This document shows positions 1 through 8,685 of a DNA stretch of 64,000 bases, piece by piece. The DNA lies in NCBI GenBank assembly GCA_049514555.1, contig JBEKUY010000001.1:372001-436000 (forward strand), read 5' to 3'. Below the pieces are notes generated by a model. The model saw only the letters and a program-made list of their open reading frames with translations, was not told where the DNA came from and did no database searches. The stretch's first letter is position 1. The number at the start of each line of letters is the position of its first letter. Made by a program: the position numbers and the translations under genes. This DNA is from JBEKUY01 sp049514555. Lineage in GTDB: Bacteria; Acidobacteriota; Terriglobia; Acidiferrales; UBA7541.

Positions 1-495
1 CCTGTTGCGCGCGCTCAGAAGCCTGCCCCGCCTGTCGGGGAGTTGGTCGAGGCAGCCGCGCGGCGCTACGGCGTGGATCCGGAGCTGGTCACGAGCGTCA
101 TCGCGGTCGAATCGAACTTCAATGCGCGCGCCGTCTCACGCCGCAATGCCCGCGGTCTCATGCAACTCTTGCCGGAAACGGCGTCGCGGCTCGGCGTCAC
201 CGACAGTTTCGACCCCGTTCAGAATGTGGACGCCGGAACGCGCTACCTCAGGACGCTCCTGGACAGCTATCGGTACGATCTGGTTCTCACGCTGGCGGCC
301 TACAATGCCGGTCCCGACCGTGTGGAGCAGTACCGCGGCGTTCCCCCTTTCTCTGAAACCATCTCTTACGTGCGCCGCGTGCGGCGTGAATACCAGCGAC
401 GAAAGTCGCTGGCCACGCTGCGCGGGGCTGCAAGTCACACCTCGATTCCACCTCGGAAGTCCGATAACAAGAGCAACAGAGAGATTGGATCCTGA
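1..495 (+). CDS. Lytic transglycosylase (SLT domain), 5' end missing
   Basis: The reading frame is open from the first base, so the start of the gene lies outside the window; about 164 residues are visible. They form a Slt70/MltC-type transglycosylase core: AVES with the likely catalytic Glu, then GLMQLLPETA, then AAYNAGP, in the order typical of the family. Such enzymes cleave the glycan strand of peptidoglycan in the periplasm. The tail after the domain is short and basic/polar. It converges on the pilus gene cluster, which would suit local wall opening for pilus or secretion machinery, but that link is inference. The family call is firm; the N-terminal architecture is unknown. Confidence 0.88.
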   Translation, partial: PVARAQKPAPPVGELVEAAARRYGVDPELVTSVIAVESNFNARAVSRRNARGLMQLLPETASRLGVTDSFDPVQNVDAGTRYLRTLLDSYRYDLVLTLAAYNAGPDRVEQYRGVPPFSETISYVRRVRREYQRRKSLATLRGAASHTSIPPRKSDNKSNREIGS

Positions 496-513
496 TCGGC
501 GGCCTGCGGGCGG

Positions 514-1371
514 CTAATTCTGCGGCTGCTGGCCAAAAGGCGGTGGATTCTGCTGCGGTGGATTCTGCTGCGGCGGATTCCCAAATGGCTGGCCCCCTCC
601 AGGAAGCCCCTGAGACGGAGAACCGGGCGATGGATTCATGGGATTTCCTATCGGACTTCCCACTGGCGTGCCAACCTGCGTGCCCGCCTGGCCAGCGTTC
701 TGGGTATCCTTCGACGGATCCCAGACAAACTCCCACTGGCAGTAGTTTGTTGCGCCATCCAGGATCTTGATGGAAGCTCGATTGACCTTGCTCCCGACGC
801 CGATGATGTTCCCCCCGATTACCTCCGCACCCGCGCTGAATATCGACGTGCCCCCTGGCGCGCCACAAGGCGGCGCGGATGTTCCGGCTCCGCTCTGACC
901 CCCCATGCCGGCATCTCCTGCAGGCACGAAAATCGTGCCGGTCCCGGCTTGAGAGCCGCCCGGCACTGTCTGTCCGGGGACGGAACCCGGCGCACCCTGC
1001 GTCTTGGGTTTAAGAGAGCCAATCAACTGCCCTGCGGGTCCCACGTAGATCAGCCGCCAGGAGCCGTCCGGATTCATCGGATCTTTATAGGCCTGGCGCA
1101 TGAAGCGCAGGTTGCCCATCTTGGGCTTGGTCAGATCCTCGAGGGATTGAGGGAAGCGGCCCGTTTTCAAGTAGCAGAGCTTGATGCCGCGCACGTATTG
1201 GTTGCCTCGCCATTCCATTTCTCGTTCCTTCTCGCGGTACCCCTCCGTAAGAACCCTCGGCGCCGCGGCCAGCGCAGCGATCAACATGAGCGCGCCGAGG
1301 AACAGGATCAGCAGCAGCGCGTAGCCCGCATCGCGGCGGCGCGAAGGGCGGTCTCGGAGTGAGCGCTTCAT
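514..1371 (-). CDS. Atypical pseudopilin-like protein of the second pilus/secretion set
   Basis: This 285-residue protein has a basic N-terminus (residues 1-14) followed by a single hydrophobic helix beginning DAGYALLLILFLGAL, like a class III prepilin signal. The Glu at position 5 of the mature pilin is absent, as in GspK-type or other minor pseudopilins. A soluble part follows with KPKMGNLRFMRQAYKDPMNP, a pattern I associate with T2SS-like proteins of this phylum. The C-terminal third is low-complexity, rich in Gly, Pro, Gln and Asn. The ATG overlaps the stop of the upstream pilP-like gene, so it is the last gene of a coupled pilM-N-O-P operon. It is probably a minor pseudopilin. Whether it is cleaved by prepilin peptidase cannot be told. 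Confidence 0.65.
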   Translation of the reverse strand: MKRSLRDRPSRRRDAGYALLLILFLGALMLIAALAAAPRVLTEGYREKEREMEWRGNQYVRGIKLCYLKTGRFPQSLEDLTKPKMGNLRFMRQAYKDPMNPDGSWRLIYVGPAGQLIGSLKPKTQGAPGSVPGQTVPGGSQAGTGTIFVPAGDAGMGGQSGAGTSAPPCGAPGGTSIFSAGAEVIGGNIIGVGSKVNRASIKILDGATNYCQWEFVWDPSKDTQNAGQAGTQVGTPVGSPIGNPMNPSPGSPSQGLPGGGQPFGNPPQQNPPQQNPPPFGQQPQN

Positions 1372-1895
1372 GTCGAAGGGGCCTCGGTTTCCAGTGCCGT
1401 CGACCCGCGGCGCTTGGAGCTGATTTCCTCGAAATCCAGCGTCGTATTGCCGATGTGCAGGACGCGGTACTGGCCCAGCAGGACTTCCCCTTCCCCCACG
1501 ATGTACACATCCTCGCCGTTGGTAAAAAAGGCCCGGCGTTCCCCGCTGCCCGGAACTGAGCTGTAGCCAAAATACTTCACCGGGAGCACCACGGGTGGCG
1601 GAGGGGGCGGCACCGCCGGGATACCTGGGCTGCCAGGTCCATTCGGTTTGACCGGCGGCGGTGGCGGCTGGTATCCGGTGAAGATATTGCGAAGACCCTT
1701 GGTGTAATCCGTCTTCCGCGCCTCCTCCATGCGCCACCAATGAATCTCGGAATTTTCCACTCCGAGCGGCTGATATGCCTCCATGGTTGCGGCCACGGCC
1801 GGCCGGCTGCTTGGCCGCAAAAAGACGAAATAGGCGACCGCGCAGAGGATGACGGCCAATCCCGCCAGGATGATCAATTGTGTTTTCTTCGACAT
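1368..1895 (-). CDS. PilP/GspC-like inner-membrane assembly protein
   Basis: This 175-residue protein has an N-terminal membrane helix at about residues 6-26, a proline-rich linker at roughly 75-112 and a small beta-rich C-terminal domain (KYFGYSS..., GEDVYIVGEGEVLLGQYRVLHIG). That layout matches PilP and GspC, periplasmic proteins that link the PilN/PilO complex to the secretin. It has no lipobox, unlike classical PilP, so it is anchored by the helix. Its start is 2 nt past the stop of pilO and its stop overlaps the next ATG. The function is assigned mainly from architecture and operon position, since primary sequence in this family is poorly conserved. Confidence 0.7.
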   Translation of the reverse strand: MSKKTQLIILAGLAVILCAVAYFVFLRPSSRPAVAATMEAYQPLGVENSEIHWWRMEEARKTDYTKGLRNIFTGYQPPPPPVKPNGPGSPGIPAVPPPPPPVVLPVKYFGYSSVPGSGERRAFFTNGEDVYIVGEGEVLLGQYRVLHIGNTTLDFEEISSKRRGSTALETEAPST

Positions 1896-1897
1896 CT

Positions 1898-2446
1898 CTA
1901 CGACCGGAAATAGGTCTTCAACTTCAAGTTCAGACGCACTGCACCCGGCGAGTTCTGAATCCCCGAAGCCAACCCCAGACTGTCCAGGATGTAGAAATCC
2001 CCGGAACGCTGCAGGGCGTTGATGAAGCGGATCACGCTCGGGTAATCGCCGTTCACTGTCGCAGTCACCTCGATTTCGGTCATGCCCCGCCCTTCGATAT
2101 TTGTTTGCTTGAATGTCAGGCCCTCGGTTTGAAGGCCAGCTTTCTGCGCCAGCTTGTCCAGGTTTCCGAGCAACGCGGAATAGCCGCTTGTCCTCTGCGG
2201 CAGGGTGTGCTCGAACCGATCGCAATCCTGCCGGACCTCCGGCATGTCCTTGCGGATCTTGGATGCCCGGTCGACATCCGACCTCCGCAGTTTGACTTGC
2301 GTATTCAGATCCGCGAGCGCTTGGCTCGGTGTTTGGGGCGCCGTAGCCAGCTTCCAGCTCACCACGGCCAGCCCCACGTCCAACAGGAGCACGACTCCTA
2401 GTGCCGCCAGAATGATCCTTTTCTGTACCGGGAACCCGAGTTTCAT
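1898..2446 (-). CDS. pilO: PilO, type IV pilus inner-membrane alignment protein
   Basis: This 182-residue protein has one N-terminal membrane helix (about 10-32), a coiled-coil stretch (about 40-85) and a ferredoxin-like C-terminal domain with ATVNGDYPSVIRFINALQRS and FYILDSL, a hallmark of PilO. PilO dimerises with PilN and ties the cytoplasmic PilM ring to periplasmic PilP. The ATG follows the pilN stop directly. Length agrees with the family (about 180-210 aa). Confidence 0.88.
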   Translation of the reverse strand: MKLGFPVQKRIILAALGVVLLLDVGLAVVSWKLATAPQTPSQALADLNTQVKLRRSDVDRASKIRKDMPEVRQDCDRFEHTLPQRTSGYSALLGNLDKLAQKAGLQTEGLTFKQTNIEGRGMTEIEVTATVNGDYPSVIRFINALQRSGDFYILDSLGLASGIQNSPGAVRLNLKLKTYFRS

Positions 2447-3013
2447 CTATGCCCTCAAATACCAAGCGGTGATTTCCACCGCCACCTCATTGGTTGCCTC
2501 CGTTCGGCCGGGAGGACGCTCGGAAAGCACCTCGATCCCTGAGAAAACCTTCGACGTTTCCAACGCTCGCAAGAACTTGAGCTTGCTTTCATCACTACTC
2601 GCGCCGATGGTCAGCTTCACAGAGACCCCGCCCTTATCCATCTTCGGAGCGATGCTCACAACGCGAACCCCGGGAGGGAGCAGCTTCTCCAGATCCATGA
2701 ACATCTGCGTCCAGTTGAAGCTCCGCGCATCAATCAAGGAGTTCAGAAAGACCGCCCGGTCATGCAGTTTGGCATTCTCCGGCCGCGCGAAAAACATCTC
2801 CATATCCTGGCGCTCGCGTTCCAGTCCCGCCATTTCTCGCTGCAGCTGCGCGATCTGCGCTCGGAACCTCTCATTCGACTTCCGGACGTTGTACACATGC
2901 CAAGAGAGTGCGAGCAAAGCCAGACCGGCGATCGCCCCCACCAGACTTGCTCCCGCAAAGAACCGCCGGTGTGTCTCCAGCGGGATCGTCGCCAGGTTCA
3001 GCCGGGCCTTCAT
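2447..3013 (-). CDS. pilN: PilN, type IV pilus assembly protein
   Basis: This 188-residue bitopic membrane protein starts MKARLNLATIPLE, the PilN N-terminal motif that docks into PilM. A membrane helix follows at about 24-44, then a coiled coil (about 45-85) and a small alpha/beta domain. Its ATG overlaps the pilM stop (ATGA), so translation is coupled. PilN recruits PilM to the inner membrane and pairs with PilO. Confidence 0.9.
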   Translation of the reverse strand: MKARLNLATIPLETHRRFFAGASLVGAIAGLALLALSWHVYNVRKSNERFRAQIAQLQREMAGLERERQDMEMFFARPENAKLHDRAVFLNSLIDARSFNWTQMFMDLEKLLPPGVRVVSIAPKMDKGGVSVKLTIGASSDESKLKFLRALETSKVFSGIEVLSERPPGRTEATNEVAVEITAWYLRA

Positions 3014-4005
3014 CTTGGCCTCGCCTCGCTTCTGCTGCCGCGATACTGCATCCAGCCCAGCAAGCCTTCCAATTCACGATCCGCCAGTGGCTGTGCGTCC
3101 TCGCGAAGCCTTCCTTCTCTCTGCAGCGACCCCACGAGAGAGCCCACCGGGCAGCGTAGTTCTTCCTCCAGAGGCCCGATGAATTCCGCCGCGCGAAACC
3201 CGAGCCCTCCCAGACGCACCGACTGGATTCCTTCCTGCCAATAATCCTGGTAATAAGCGGAGACGGGATAGACTTCTTCAAGGAGCATCTCCGGCGTCAG
3301 TTTGGCCGCATCCTCCCGCAGTTCGGTGCAGCGGTAGCCGCAGAGCACGTCTTGCCGCACAATTGCCGTCGTCAGCGACGCGCCGCAAACCCGGGCCAGC
3401 AGGGTGGCCTGGCTATCGTTGAGGAGCGTCAGCGCGGCGAGCGACGACGTCAGCACAACCCCGGGGCGGAGCCCGGCCGCTTCGGCAAGTGCCTCATACT
3501 CGCGTACGATGCGCAACCTCGCCAAGCCGGCCACTACATCGACCCCCTGATCCCTTGGCATCTGCCGCATGTAGGAAACCAGTGTCTCCTCGGCCTCGAA
3601 AGGAACGCTTTTCTTCAGCTTCCAGCGGAGCATGGGCGCCGCTTCCCCTGGCGACTGCGGAAACTCGTCAAAGTGCTGAACGAATACACGAATCACCGGG
3701 TCCGGAACCAGGAGCACCACATCCTGGTGGTGGGCCTTCAGACGCCCGAAAACAGTCGTGACGGCCGCACGCACGGAGGCTGGGTCCACGATGTTTGTCT
3801 CGACCGGTGAGGGAACAATCGCCCCGCCCGGAAGCGCCTCTACGGAAAACTCGTCCAGGCCTCCCGTTCGCGTCCAGCGCGCTGCGGCAATCCGCTCAGG
3901 CGCAATTTCACAAGCCAGCGGAGGATGCGGCAGGGCGTCCATCCACTGTGCAATCCGGCGGATGAATCCACTCCTATACATCCCCTGACGATAGGGATTA
4001 CTCAA
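3010..4005 (-). CDS. pilM: PilM, actin-like cytoplasmic pilus assembly ATPase
   Basis: This protein of up to 331 residues has the FtsA/actin-like fold signals of PilM: LACEIAPERIAAARW near the start, later VVLTSSLAAL. It forms a cytoplasmic ring that binds the N-terminus of PilN. The frame opens with TTG overlapping the stop of the upstream ATPase gene; an ATG at 3981 is an alternative start. The phosphate-binding loops are degenerate compared with E. coli FtsA, which is common for PilM. It is first of the tightly overlapping M-N-O-P group. Confidence 0.85.
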   Translation of the reverse strand: MSNPYRQGMYRSGFIRRIAQWMDALPHPPLACEIAPERIAAARWTRTGGLDEFSVEALPGGAIVPSPVETNIVDPASVRAAVTTVFGRLKAHHQDVVLLVPDPVIRVFVQHFDEFPQSPGEAAPMLRWKLKKSVPFEAEETLVSYMRQMPRDQGVDVVAGLARLRIVREYEALAEAAGLRPGVVLTSSLAALTLLNDSQATLLARVCGASLTTAIVRQDVLCGYRCTELREDAAKLTPEMLLEEVYPVSAYYQDYWQEGIQSVRLGGLGFRAAEFIGPLEEELRCPVGSLVGSLQREGRLREDAQPLADRELEGLLGWMQYRGSRSEARPR

Positions 4006-5647
4006 CGAAGGTCACCTTATTGATCTCCCGCAGAGTTGTGACTCCCGCGCGAACCTTGGCCAGCCCGCTTTCCCGCAGAGTGTTCATGCCCTCCTCACGG
4101 GCGATTCGCTTGATCTCCGAGGTCGGACGCCGGTCCACAATCATCTCGCGAATCCGATCGGTCAGATCGAGCAACTCGCAGATGGCGGTCCGGCCATGAT
4201 ACCCGGTTCCCGAACACTCCAGACAGCCTGGCCCTTCGGAGAATACGATCTTGCTCCACACCGCCGGGTCAAGGCCGGATTCTCGCAGTTCCTCGTCCGC
4301 ATACCGCCTCGGCTTCTTGCAGCTCTCGCAAATCACGCGCACCAACCGCTGCGCCAGGATGCAGTTGAGCGCCGAAACGAAATTATAGGGCTCGACGCCC
4401 ATGTTGATGAAGCGCCCGATCACGTCGGTTACGTTGTTCGCGTGCACGGTAGTGAAGACGAGATGCCCCGTCAAGGCGGATTGAATCGCAATCTGGGCGG
4501 TTTCCTGGTCCCGGATTTCGCCGACCATGATTTTGTCGGGATCGTGGCGCAGAATCGACCGCAGGCCGCGGGCGAACGTCAATCCTTTCTTCTCGTTCAC
4601 CGGAATTTGCGTGATTCCCTTCACCTGGTACTCCACCGGATCTTCGATCGTGACGATCTTGTCTTCATCCGTCTTGATCTCGTTGATCGCCGCGTACAGG
4701 GTCGTGGTCTTGCCCGAACCGGTCGGCCCAGTGACCAGCACCATCCCGTAGGGCTCGTGGATATAACGCCGCAGCCGCCGGAGATCGTCCGCCGCAAAGC
4801 CCACAACATCCAGGCTCAGGTGCCTGAACTTTTCCGAGAGGGTTTCCTTGTCCAGCACGCGCAGGACGGCGTCTTCTCCATGGACCGAGGGCATGATCGA
4901 AACGCGCAAGTCGATATAACGGCCTTTGTACCGAACCCGGAAACGCCCGTCCTGGGGGACGCGGCGCTCGGCGATGTCCAAATCGCTCAGAACCTTGATG
5001 CGCGACAGGATCGTCGAGTGCCAGTCCTTCGCAATCGGCGACATCGCGTACTGCAGCACGCCGTCAATGCGGTACTTGACGACCACCTCGGTGTCGCGCG
5101 CTTCAATGTGAATATCGCTCGCTCGCCTCTCCAACGCGGTGAAGATCACCGTCTCGACCAGCCGCACGACCGGACTCACCGCGGTGTCCCGGGTCAGCCG
5201 GTCAGCCGATATCGTTTCCTCGCTTTCCTCCTCGTCCTTCGACACTTGCAGGGTGAATGCTTCGGTGGCCTGTTCCAGGACGCGCTGCGATTGTTCGGTC
5301 CGTTTCAGCAGATCGCTGATTTGCGTGGCCGTAGCCACTTTGATGATGATCTTCTTCCCCAGCAGAAGCGGCAGTTCGTCGCTGAGCAGGACGTGGCCAG
5401 GATCGGCTACGGCGATGACCAGCGAGTGACCCTGCATTTCCAGCGGAACAAAATTGTGCCGGAACATCAGGTCGGCTGGAATCGTGCGGAAGAGCTCGGG
5501 GTCCGGGCGTTGCTCCCGAAGGTCGACCAGGGCGCAGCGATAGCGCTCGGCCAGCCGGCGAGCCTGCTCTCGTTCCTGCAGCTCGTCGGCCGCTGAATCG
5601 CCAGCTCCCGGAGAGTCAGGCCCGACGTTGCGATCAACCGTTGCCAT
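3998..5647 (-). CDS. PilB/GspE-type assembly ATPase, second copy
   Basis: This 549-residue secretion ATPase has an N-terminal MshEN/GspE domain (about 25-130) and a hexameric motor domain with Walker A GPTGSGKTT at 307-315, an Asp box, His box and Walker B region around 372-380. A tetracysteine zinc site lies near 440/443 and 475/478. It powers polymerisation of pilins or pseudopilins at the inner membrane. It sits between a GspF/PilC platform gene and pilM, so this set could drive a T4P or a type II-like system. It is one of two PilB-type ATPases in the window; the other is at 14248-15966. Confidence 0.9.
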   Translation of the reverse strand: MATVDRNVGPDSPGAGDSAADELQEREQARRLAERYRCALVDLREQRPDPELFRTIPADLMFRHNFVPLEMQGHSLVIAVADPGHVLLSDELPLLLGKKIIIKVATATQISDLLKRTEQSQRVLEQATEAFTLQVSKDEEESEETISADRLTRDTAVSPVVRLVETVIFTALERRASDIHIEARDTEVVVKYRIDGVLQYAMSPIAKDWHSTILSRIKVLSDLDIAERRVPQDGRFRVRYKGRYIDLRVSIMPSVHGEDAVLRVLDKETLSEKFRHLSLDVVGFAADDLRRLRRYIHEPYGMVLVTGPTGSGKTTTLYAAINEIKTDEDKIVTIEDPVEYQVKGITQIPVNEKKGLTFARGLRSILRHDPDKIMVGEIRDQETAQIAIQSALTGHLVFTTVHANNVTDVIGRFINMGVEPYNFVSALNCILAQRLVRVICESCKKPRRYADEELRESGLDPAVWSKIVFSEGPGCLECSGTGYHGRTAICELLDLTDRIREMIVDRRPTSEIKRIAREEGMNTLRESGLAKVRAGVTTLREINKVTFVE

Positions 5648-5653
5648 CGTGAA

Positions 5654-6868
5654 TCACCGTCCCGTTCCCGAAATCGAGAACGAGAAAATAGGCAGATAAA
5701 GCGAGATCAGGATAAAGGCCACCAGCAACCCCATAAAGATAAGAATGACCGGCTCGATCACGGATACGAGCGCCGAAAGACGCAAGTTGACCTCTTCTTC
5801 ATAGAACTCCGCAACGCTGTTCAACATCGGCGCCAGCGCCCCGCTCGATTCCCCGACCTCAATCATGTCCAGCGCCAGTCCGGGCATCACGCCGCGGGAC
5901 CCCAGCGCTGAATGCAGCGACTCGCCTTCACGCACCATTTGCGTCGCTTGGCTGACAGCGCCCCGCAGCAACTGGCTTCCGAGGGCGTCCCCCGATATTT
6001 GCAGGCCCCCGACCAGTGGGGTCCCGCCGGAAAGCAGCGTCGCCAATGTGCGCACGAATTGCGCTACGTGGAACTTCAGGATCGTGTCTCCAACGAGCGG
6101 CACCCGGAATTTCAGCCGGTCGAAAGCTTCACCCCCCTGCGCCGTGCGTGACCACAGAAAGATCCCTACCGCCGCGGCTGCGGCGAGACCGGCCAACCCC
6201 AAAACGTAAGCCCGGTACTCCACCGTGATCGCCACCAACACCCGTGTAGAGGTCGGCAGTGGAACGGCCATATCTCGGTAGAGGTCCGCGAACTTCGGAA
6301 TCACGAAGGTCACCAAGTAGCTCACAATGATGGTCGCAACAACCACCAAAATCGTGGGATACACCAAGGTCGCCAGAACCCGCTTCCGCACCCCCGTAGT
6401 TATTCGCTGGTAGGCAATGTAGTAGTCCAGGACGCCCGGCAAGTTTCCGCTCTTCTCCCCCGCCAGAATCGCCGTCGTATAAACCTTGGGGAACACCGCC
6501 TGCAGCTCCAGGGCCTCCGAGAGCGACTTACCCTCCCGTACGCGATCCCGTACCTGCGACACTACCGGACGCAACCCCGGCGTGGCGGCGCGATCCGCCA
6601 GCAAATCCAGCGACCGAAGAATGGGGAGGCCGGCCTTGATCAGCGTATTGAACTGTTGATTGAAGATCAGGAAATCCGATCCGCTGACCTTGCTGGTCTT
6701 GGATCGGCTGGCCAGACCCAGGACGGAGCCAGCTCGCGGGCGCACCGAATAGACGAATAATCCCCGATCGGCAAGCTTCTGCCGCGCCTCCGTGCCGGAG
6801 GGCGCAACCTCGACCACGGCGTGTACCCGGCCGTTTGCGTCCGCGACTCGGCATACAAATTCCGCCAT
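5654..6868 (-). CDS. PilC/GspF platform protein, second copy
   Basis: The 404-residue protein has two T2SSF repeats (about residues 70-190 and 270-390), each with the FNQQFNTLIKAGLP or FVRTLATLLSGGTP signature, and three membrane helices near 170, 220 and 380. It is the polytopic inner-membrane platform contacted by the assembly ATPase encoded 7 bp downstream. I chose the ATG that begins MAEFVCRV because GspF proteins start there; ATG 6883 is possible and the longer frame upstream is not conserved-looking. Confidence 0.88.
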   Translation of the reverse strand: MAEFVCRVADANGRVHAVVEVAPSGTEARQKLADRGLFVYSVRPRAGSVLGLASRSKTSKVSGSDFLIFNQQFNTLIKAGLPILRSLDLLADRAATPGLRPVVSQVRDRVREGKSLSEALELQAVFPKVYTTAILAGEKSGNLPGVLDYYIAYQRITTGVRKRVLATLVYPTILVVVATIIVSYLVTFVIPKFADLYRDMAVPLPTSTRVLVAITVEYRAYVLGLAGLAAAAAVGIFLWSRTAQGGEAFDRLKFRVPLVGDTILKFHVAQFVRTLATLLSGGTPLVGGLQISGDALGSQLLRGAVSQATQMVREGESLHSALGSRGVMPGLALDMIEVGESSGALAPMLNSVAEFYEEEVNLRLSALVSVIEPVILIFMGLLVAFILISLYLPIFSFSISGTGR

Positions 6869-6968
6869 GGTCTGAGTGTACATCACCTGGAGGCTGCCTG
6901 AAACGTTGCCGGCGAGACCTTCGCAAACGCAGACTGAAACGGCACGTTGCAAGCATTTGAAGCGGGGA

Positions 6969-7655
6969 TCAATGGTCCGCGCCGCCTTGGGAGGCCTGCC
7001 CCTGGACAATCGCCACGCCCGCTGGCGCAATAAACCGGAACTTCGAATCGATCAGGGGTAAATCCCGCACCCAATTGGCAAATCGAAAGTCAATCTCGAC
7101 TCCTGCGGCCCCATGAATAGTGACTCGTTCAATGTCACCGGTGGCCGAGTCGACCCCAATCAAAATCTCCTTGATCTCTTCCTCCTGGCCCTTCGGCGTG
7201 CACCGTAGGACCGCATGTCCGGCCACAGAGCCCCTTCCCTCAGTCTCCATTTCGACCCGGGAACAAAGCTCGGAGACCTTTGCGTCGTGCGTCAACAACG
7301 CGAACGGCGTTCTCCAATCGGCGCTCTTCTTGACCGGCGACCGCATCACCGTCTTGTCACCGGGCACGTAAAACCAGATGGTTCGCCCGTCGGAGACGAA
7401 GAGCTTTGGCTCTGGAGATTCGTACTCCCAACGCATTTTGGCCGGCCGGCGGAAAGAAACCGTCCCTGATTCAACGCGGGTGGCCCGGCCTCCCTCGCTG
7501 TAGCGTTCGAGAAAAGTCGCCTGCAGTGTTGTCGCGCTTCGGTATCGCGCCTCCAACCGGGCGACAATCTTGTTGACATCAGCCGGCGCTGCAGGCGACC
7601 CGAACAAGACGAGCAATGCAGAGAATGCCGCAACAAACCAAGTTGTACGAACCAT
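6969..7655 (-). CDS. lolA: LolA-like outer-membrane lipoprotein carrier
   Basis: The 228-residue protein carries a signal peptide (about 1-24, ending near SPAAPA) and the LolA beta-barrel pattern: FLERYSEGGRATRVESGTVSFRRPAKMRWEY-like strand pairs, LFVSDGRTIWFYVP and a C-terminal RFANWVRDLPLIDSKFRFIAP. LolA shuttles lipoproteins through the periplasm from LolCDE to the outer membrane. It lies between pilA and the second pilC and is separated from each by about 100-200 bp. A role in delivering the pilotin/secretin lipoprotein is speculation. Confidence 0.85.
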   Translation of the reverse strand: MVRTTWFVAAFSALLVLFGSPAAPADVNKIVARLEARYRSATTLQATFLERYSEGGRATRVESGTVSFRRPAKMRWEYESPEPKLFVSDGRTIWFYVPGDKTVMRSPVKKSADWRTPFALLTHDAKVSELCSRVEMETEGRGSVAGHAVLRCTPKGQEEEIKEILIGVDSATGDIERVTIHGAAGVEIDFRFANWVRDLPLIDSKFRFIAPAGVAIVQGQASQGGADH

Positions 7656-7808
7656 ATCAGCCAGTCTACACGTTCGGTGGGACGGCACGAAACACTGTCC
7701 TTCGTGCCACGGCATCGAGGCGGCTTCCACCAGCGGATTGGATGCACTTCTGGCCCTATCTTCGGACGAGAACGGAGGTCACAACGGGGTCCCTGGCAGG
7801 AGAAAACA

Positions 7809-7838
7809 GAAGGGGAGGCGTTGCCGCGCCTCCCCTTC
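7809..7838 (-). terminator. Rho-independent terminator after pilA
   Basis: This is a perfect 12-bp inverted repeat (GAAGGGGAGGCG / CGCCTCCCCTTC) with a 6-nt loop. On the minus strand it is followed by TGTTTTCT. It lies 31 bp past the pilA stop and should end the abundant pilA transcript before lolA. Confidence 0.88.
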
Positions 7839-7868
7839 GAAGACTACTAACTTTGAAGACTCTTGAGT

Positions 7869-8378
7869 TTACTGAAGTGGCGGGTCTCCGCCAGCCCCAG
7901 TAAGTGCGTTCGGAAGCACGCACGCGCCTGCGGCTGCTGGGGAGCGAATCACGCCGGTCTGATCAACACAGAACCAGCGGATGCCCGTCACATTGGCAAC
8001 CGAAGGCTGGCCAATGATTGAGAAAGTTTGCATGGCACCATTCGCGTCGGCGTTTGCGGAGGCGTACGTAAACTTGTAGCCGCTCTTCACCGGGTTGACG
8101 ACGCCGAGGATGGCATCCACGTCACCCGAGCCTCCGGCGCACTGACCAGCGCCGGGGCCAATGAAGGTGAGGTCGGTCGGGAAGCCTGTTAACGGACACA
8201 TGCTGCTGTAGTGAATCAGCGCCGTAGTGTAGGTCCGCAACGTTTGTGCTGCCGACGCTTCGTTTGCTGCCATCTTCGACTTGATCAGGTTCGGGATTGC
8301 AATCGCCGCGATAATCAAGATGATCGCCACGACGATCAAGAGTTCGATGAGGGAGAAACCCTTCTGATGCTTGCGCAT
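7869..8378 (-). CDS. pilA: Major type IV pilin
   Basis: This 169-residue prepilin has the short leader MRKHQKG followed by FSLIELLIVVAIILIIAAIAIP, a textbook class IV cleavage site with Glu5. The helix continues into KSKMAANEASAAQTLRTYTTAL, then a variable head with two pairs of Cys that could form a disulfide. The start has a strong Shine-Dalgarno (AAGGAG about 6 nt upstream). It is preceded by a sigma-54 promoter and followed by a strong terminator, so it is transcribed as a single gene. PilS/PilR encoded just upstream are the expected regulators. Confidence 0.95.
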   Translation of the reverse strand: MRKHQKGFSLIELLIVVAIILIIAAIAIPNLIKSKMAANEASAAQTLRTYTTALIHYSSMCPLTGFPTDLTFIGPGAGQCAGGSGDVDAILGVVNPVKSGYKFTYASANADANGAMQTFSIIGQPSVANVTGIRWFCVDQTGVIRSPAAAGACVLPNALTGAGGDPPLQ

Positions 8379-8430
8379 ATACTCTCCTTAAGGAAGAATT
8401 CGCAGTTCCGAGGAACTCGTGGGGTTATGG

Positions 8431-8446
8431 TGCACCCGGACTGCCA
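8431..8446 (-). promoter_or_regulatory. Sigma-54 (-24/-12) promoter of pilA
   Basis: The minus strand reads TGGCAGTCCGGGTGCA: GG and GC elements at the exact -24/-12 spacing of the RpoN consensus TGGCAC-N5-TTGCW. It lies about 53 bp upstream of the pilA ATG and next to genes for PilS and the sigma-54 activator PilR, which supports the call. Confidence 0.8.
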
Positions 8447-8562
8447 AGCTGCCCTCGACCGAGACATTTTCCCCTTGCTTCACTCTATCCCTAATTCGTT
8501 CAGTACATTAGCCACGCTCCCGGGTGCTTGGCCGGGCAGGTGGCCACCCCCAGTTTATCACT

Positions 8563-8612
8563 CTGTCCCCGGACTTGACAGTTTTTGTCACCCAGAAGCG
8601 CCTGCATTTGTC
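8563..8612. promoter_or_regulatory. Possible PilR upstream activating sites
   Basis: Four TGTC-type elements fall within 50 bp: CTGTC 8563-8567 inverted to GACAG 8577-8581, then TTGTC at 8585-8589 and 8608-8612. PilR of Pseudomonas binds clustered (C/G)TGTC elements upstream of the pilA sigma-54 promoter, and the distance here (roughly 120-180 bp) suits an enhancer. The motif is short, so this is only suggestive. Confidence 0.4.
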
Positions 8613-8685
8613 TGGTACTAAAACGCGCGCGCAACGAGGCCGGCGTGAAAATGGGTGCCCAACCCGCCCGAGTCGGCCGCTTGAC

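Larger units (their letters stand above)
8379..8685. other. Regulatory intergenic region between pilR and pilA
   Basis: About 307 bp without a gene. It holds the pilA ribosome-binding site, the sigma-54 promoter at 8431-8446 and, 117-181 bp upstream of it, a cluster of TGTC motifs at 8563-8612. I see no credible coding frame here. Confidence 0.75.

Noticed and set aside
7869..8378. Considering the pilin as a GspG pseudopilin
   Set aside because: Stand-alone sigma-54 promoter, PilSR neighbours and a variable head fit a major type IV pilin better.
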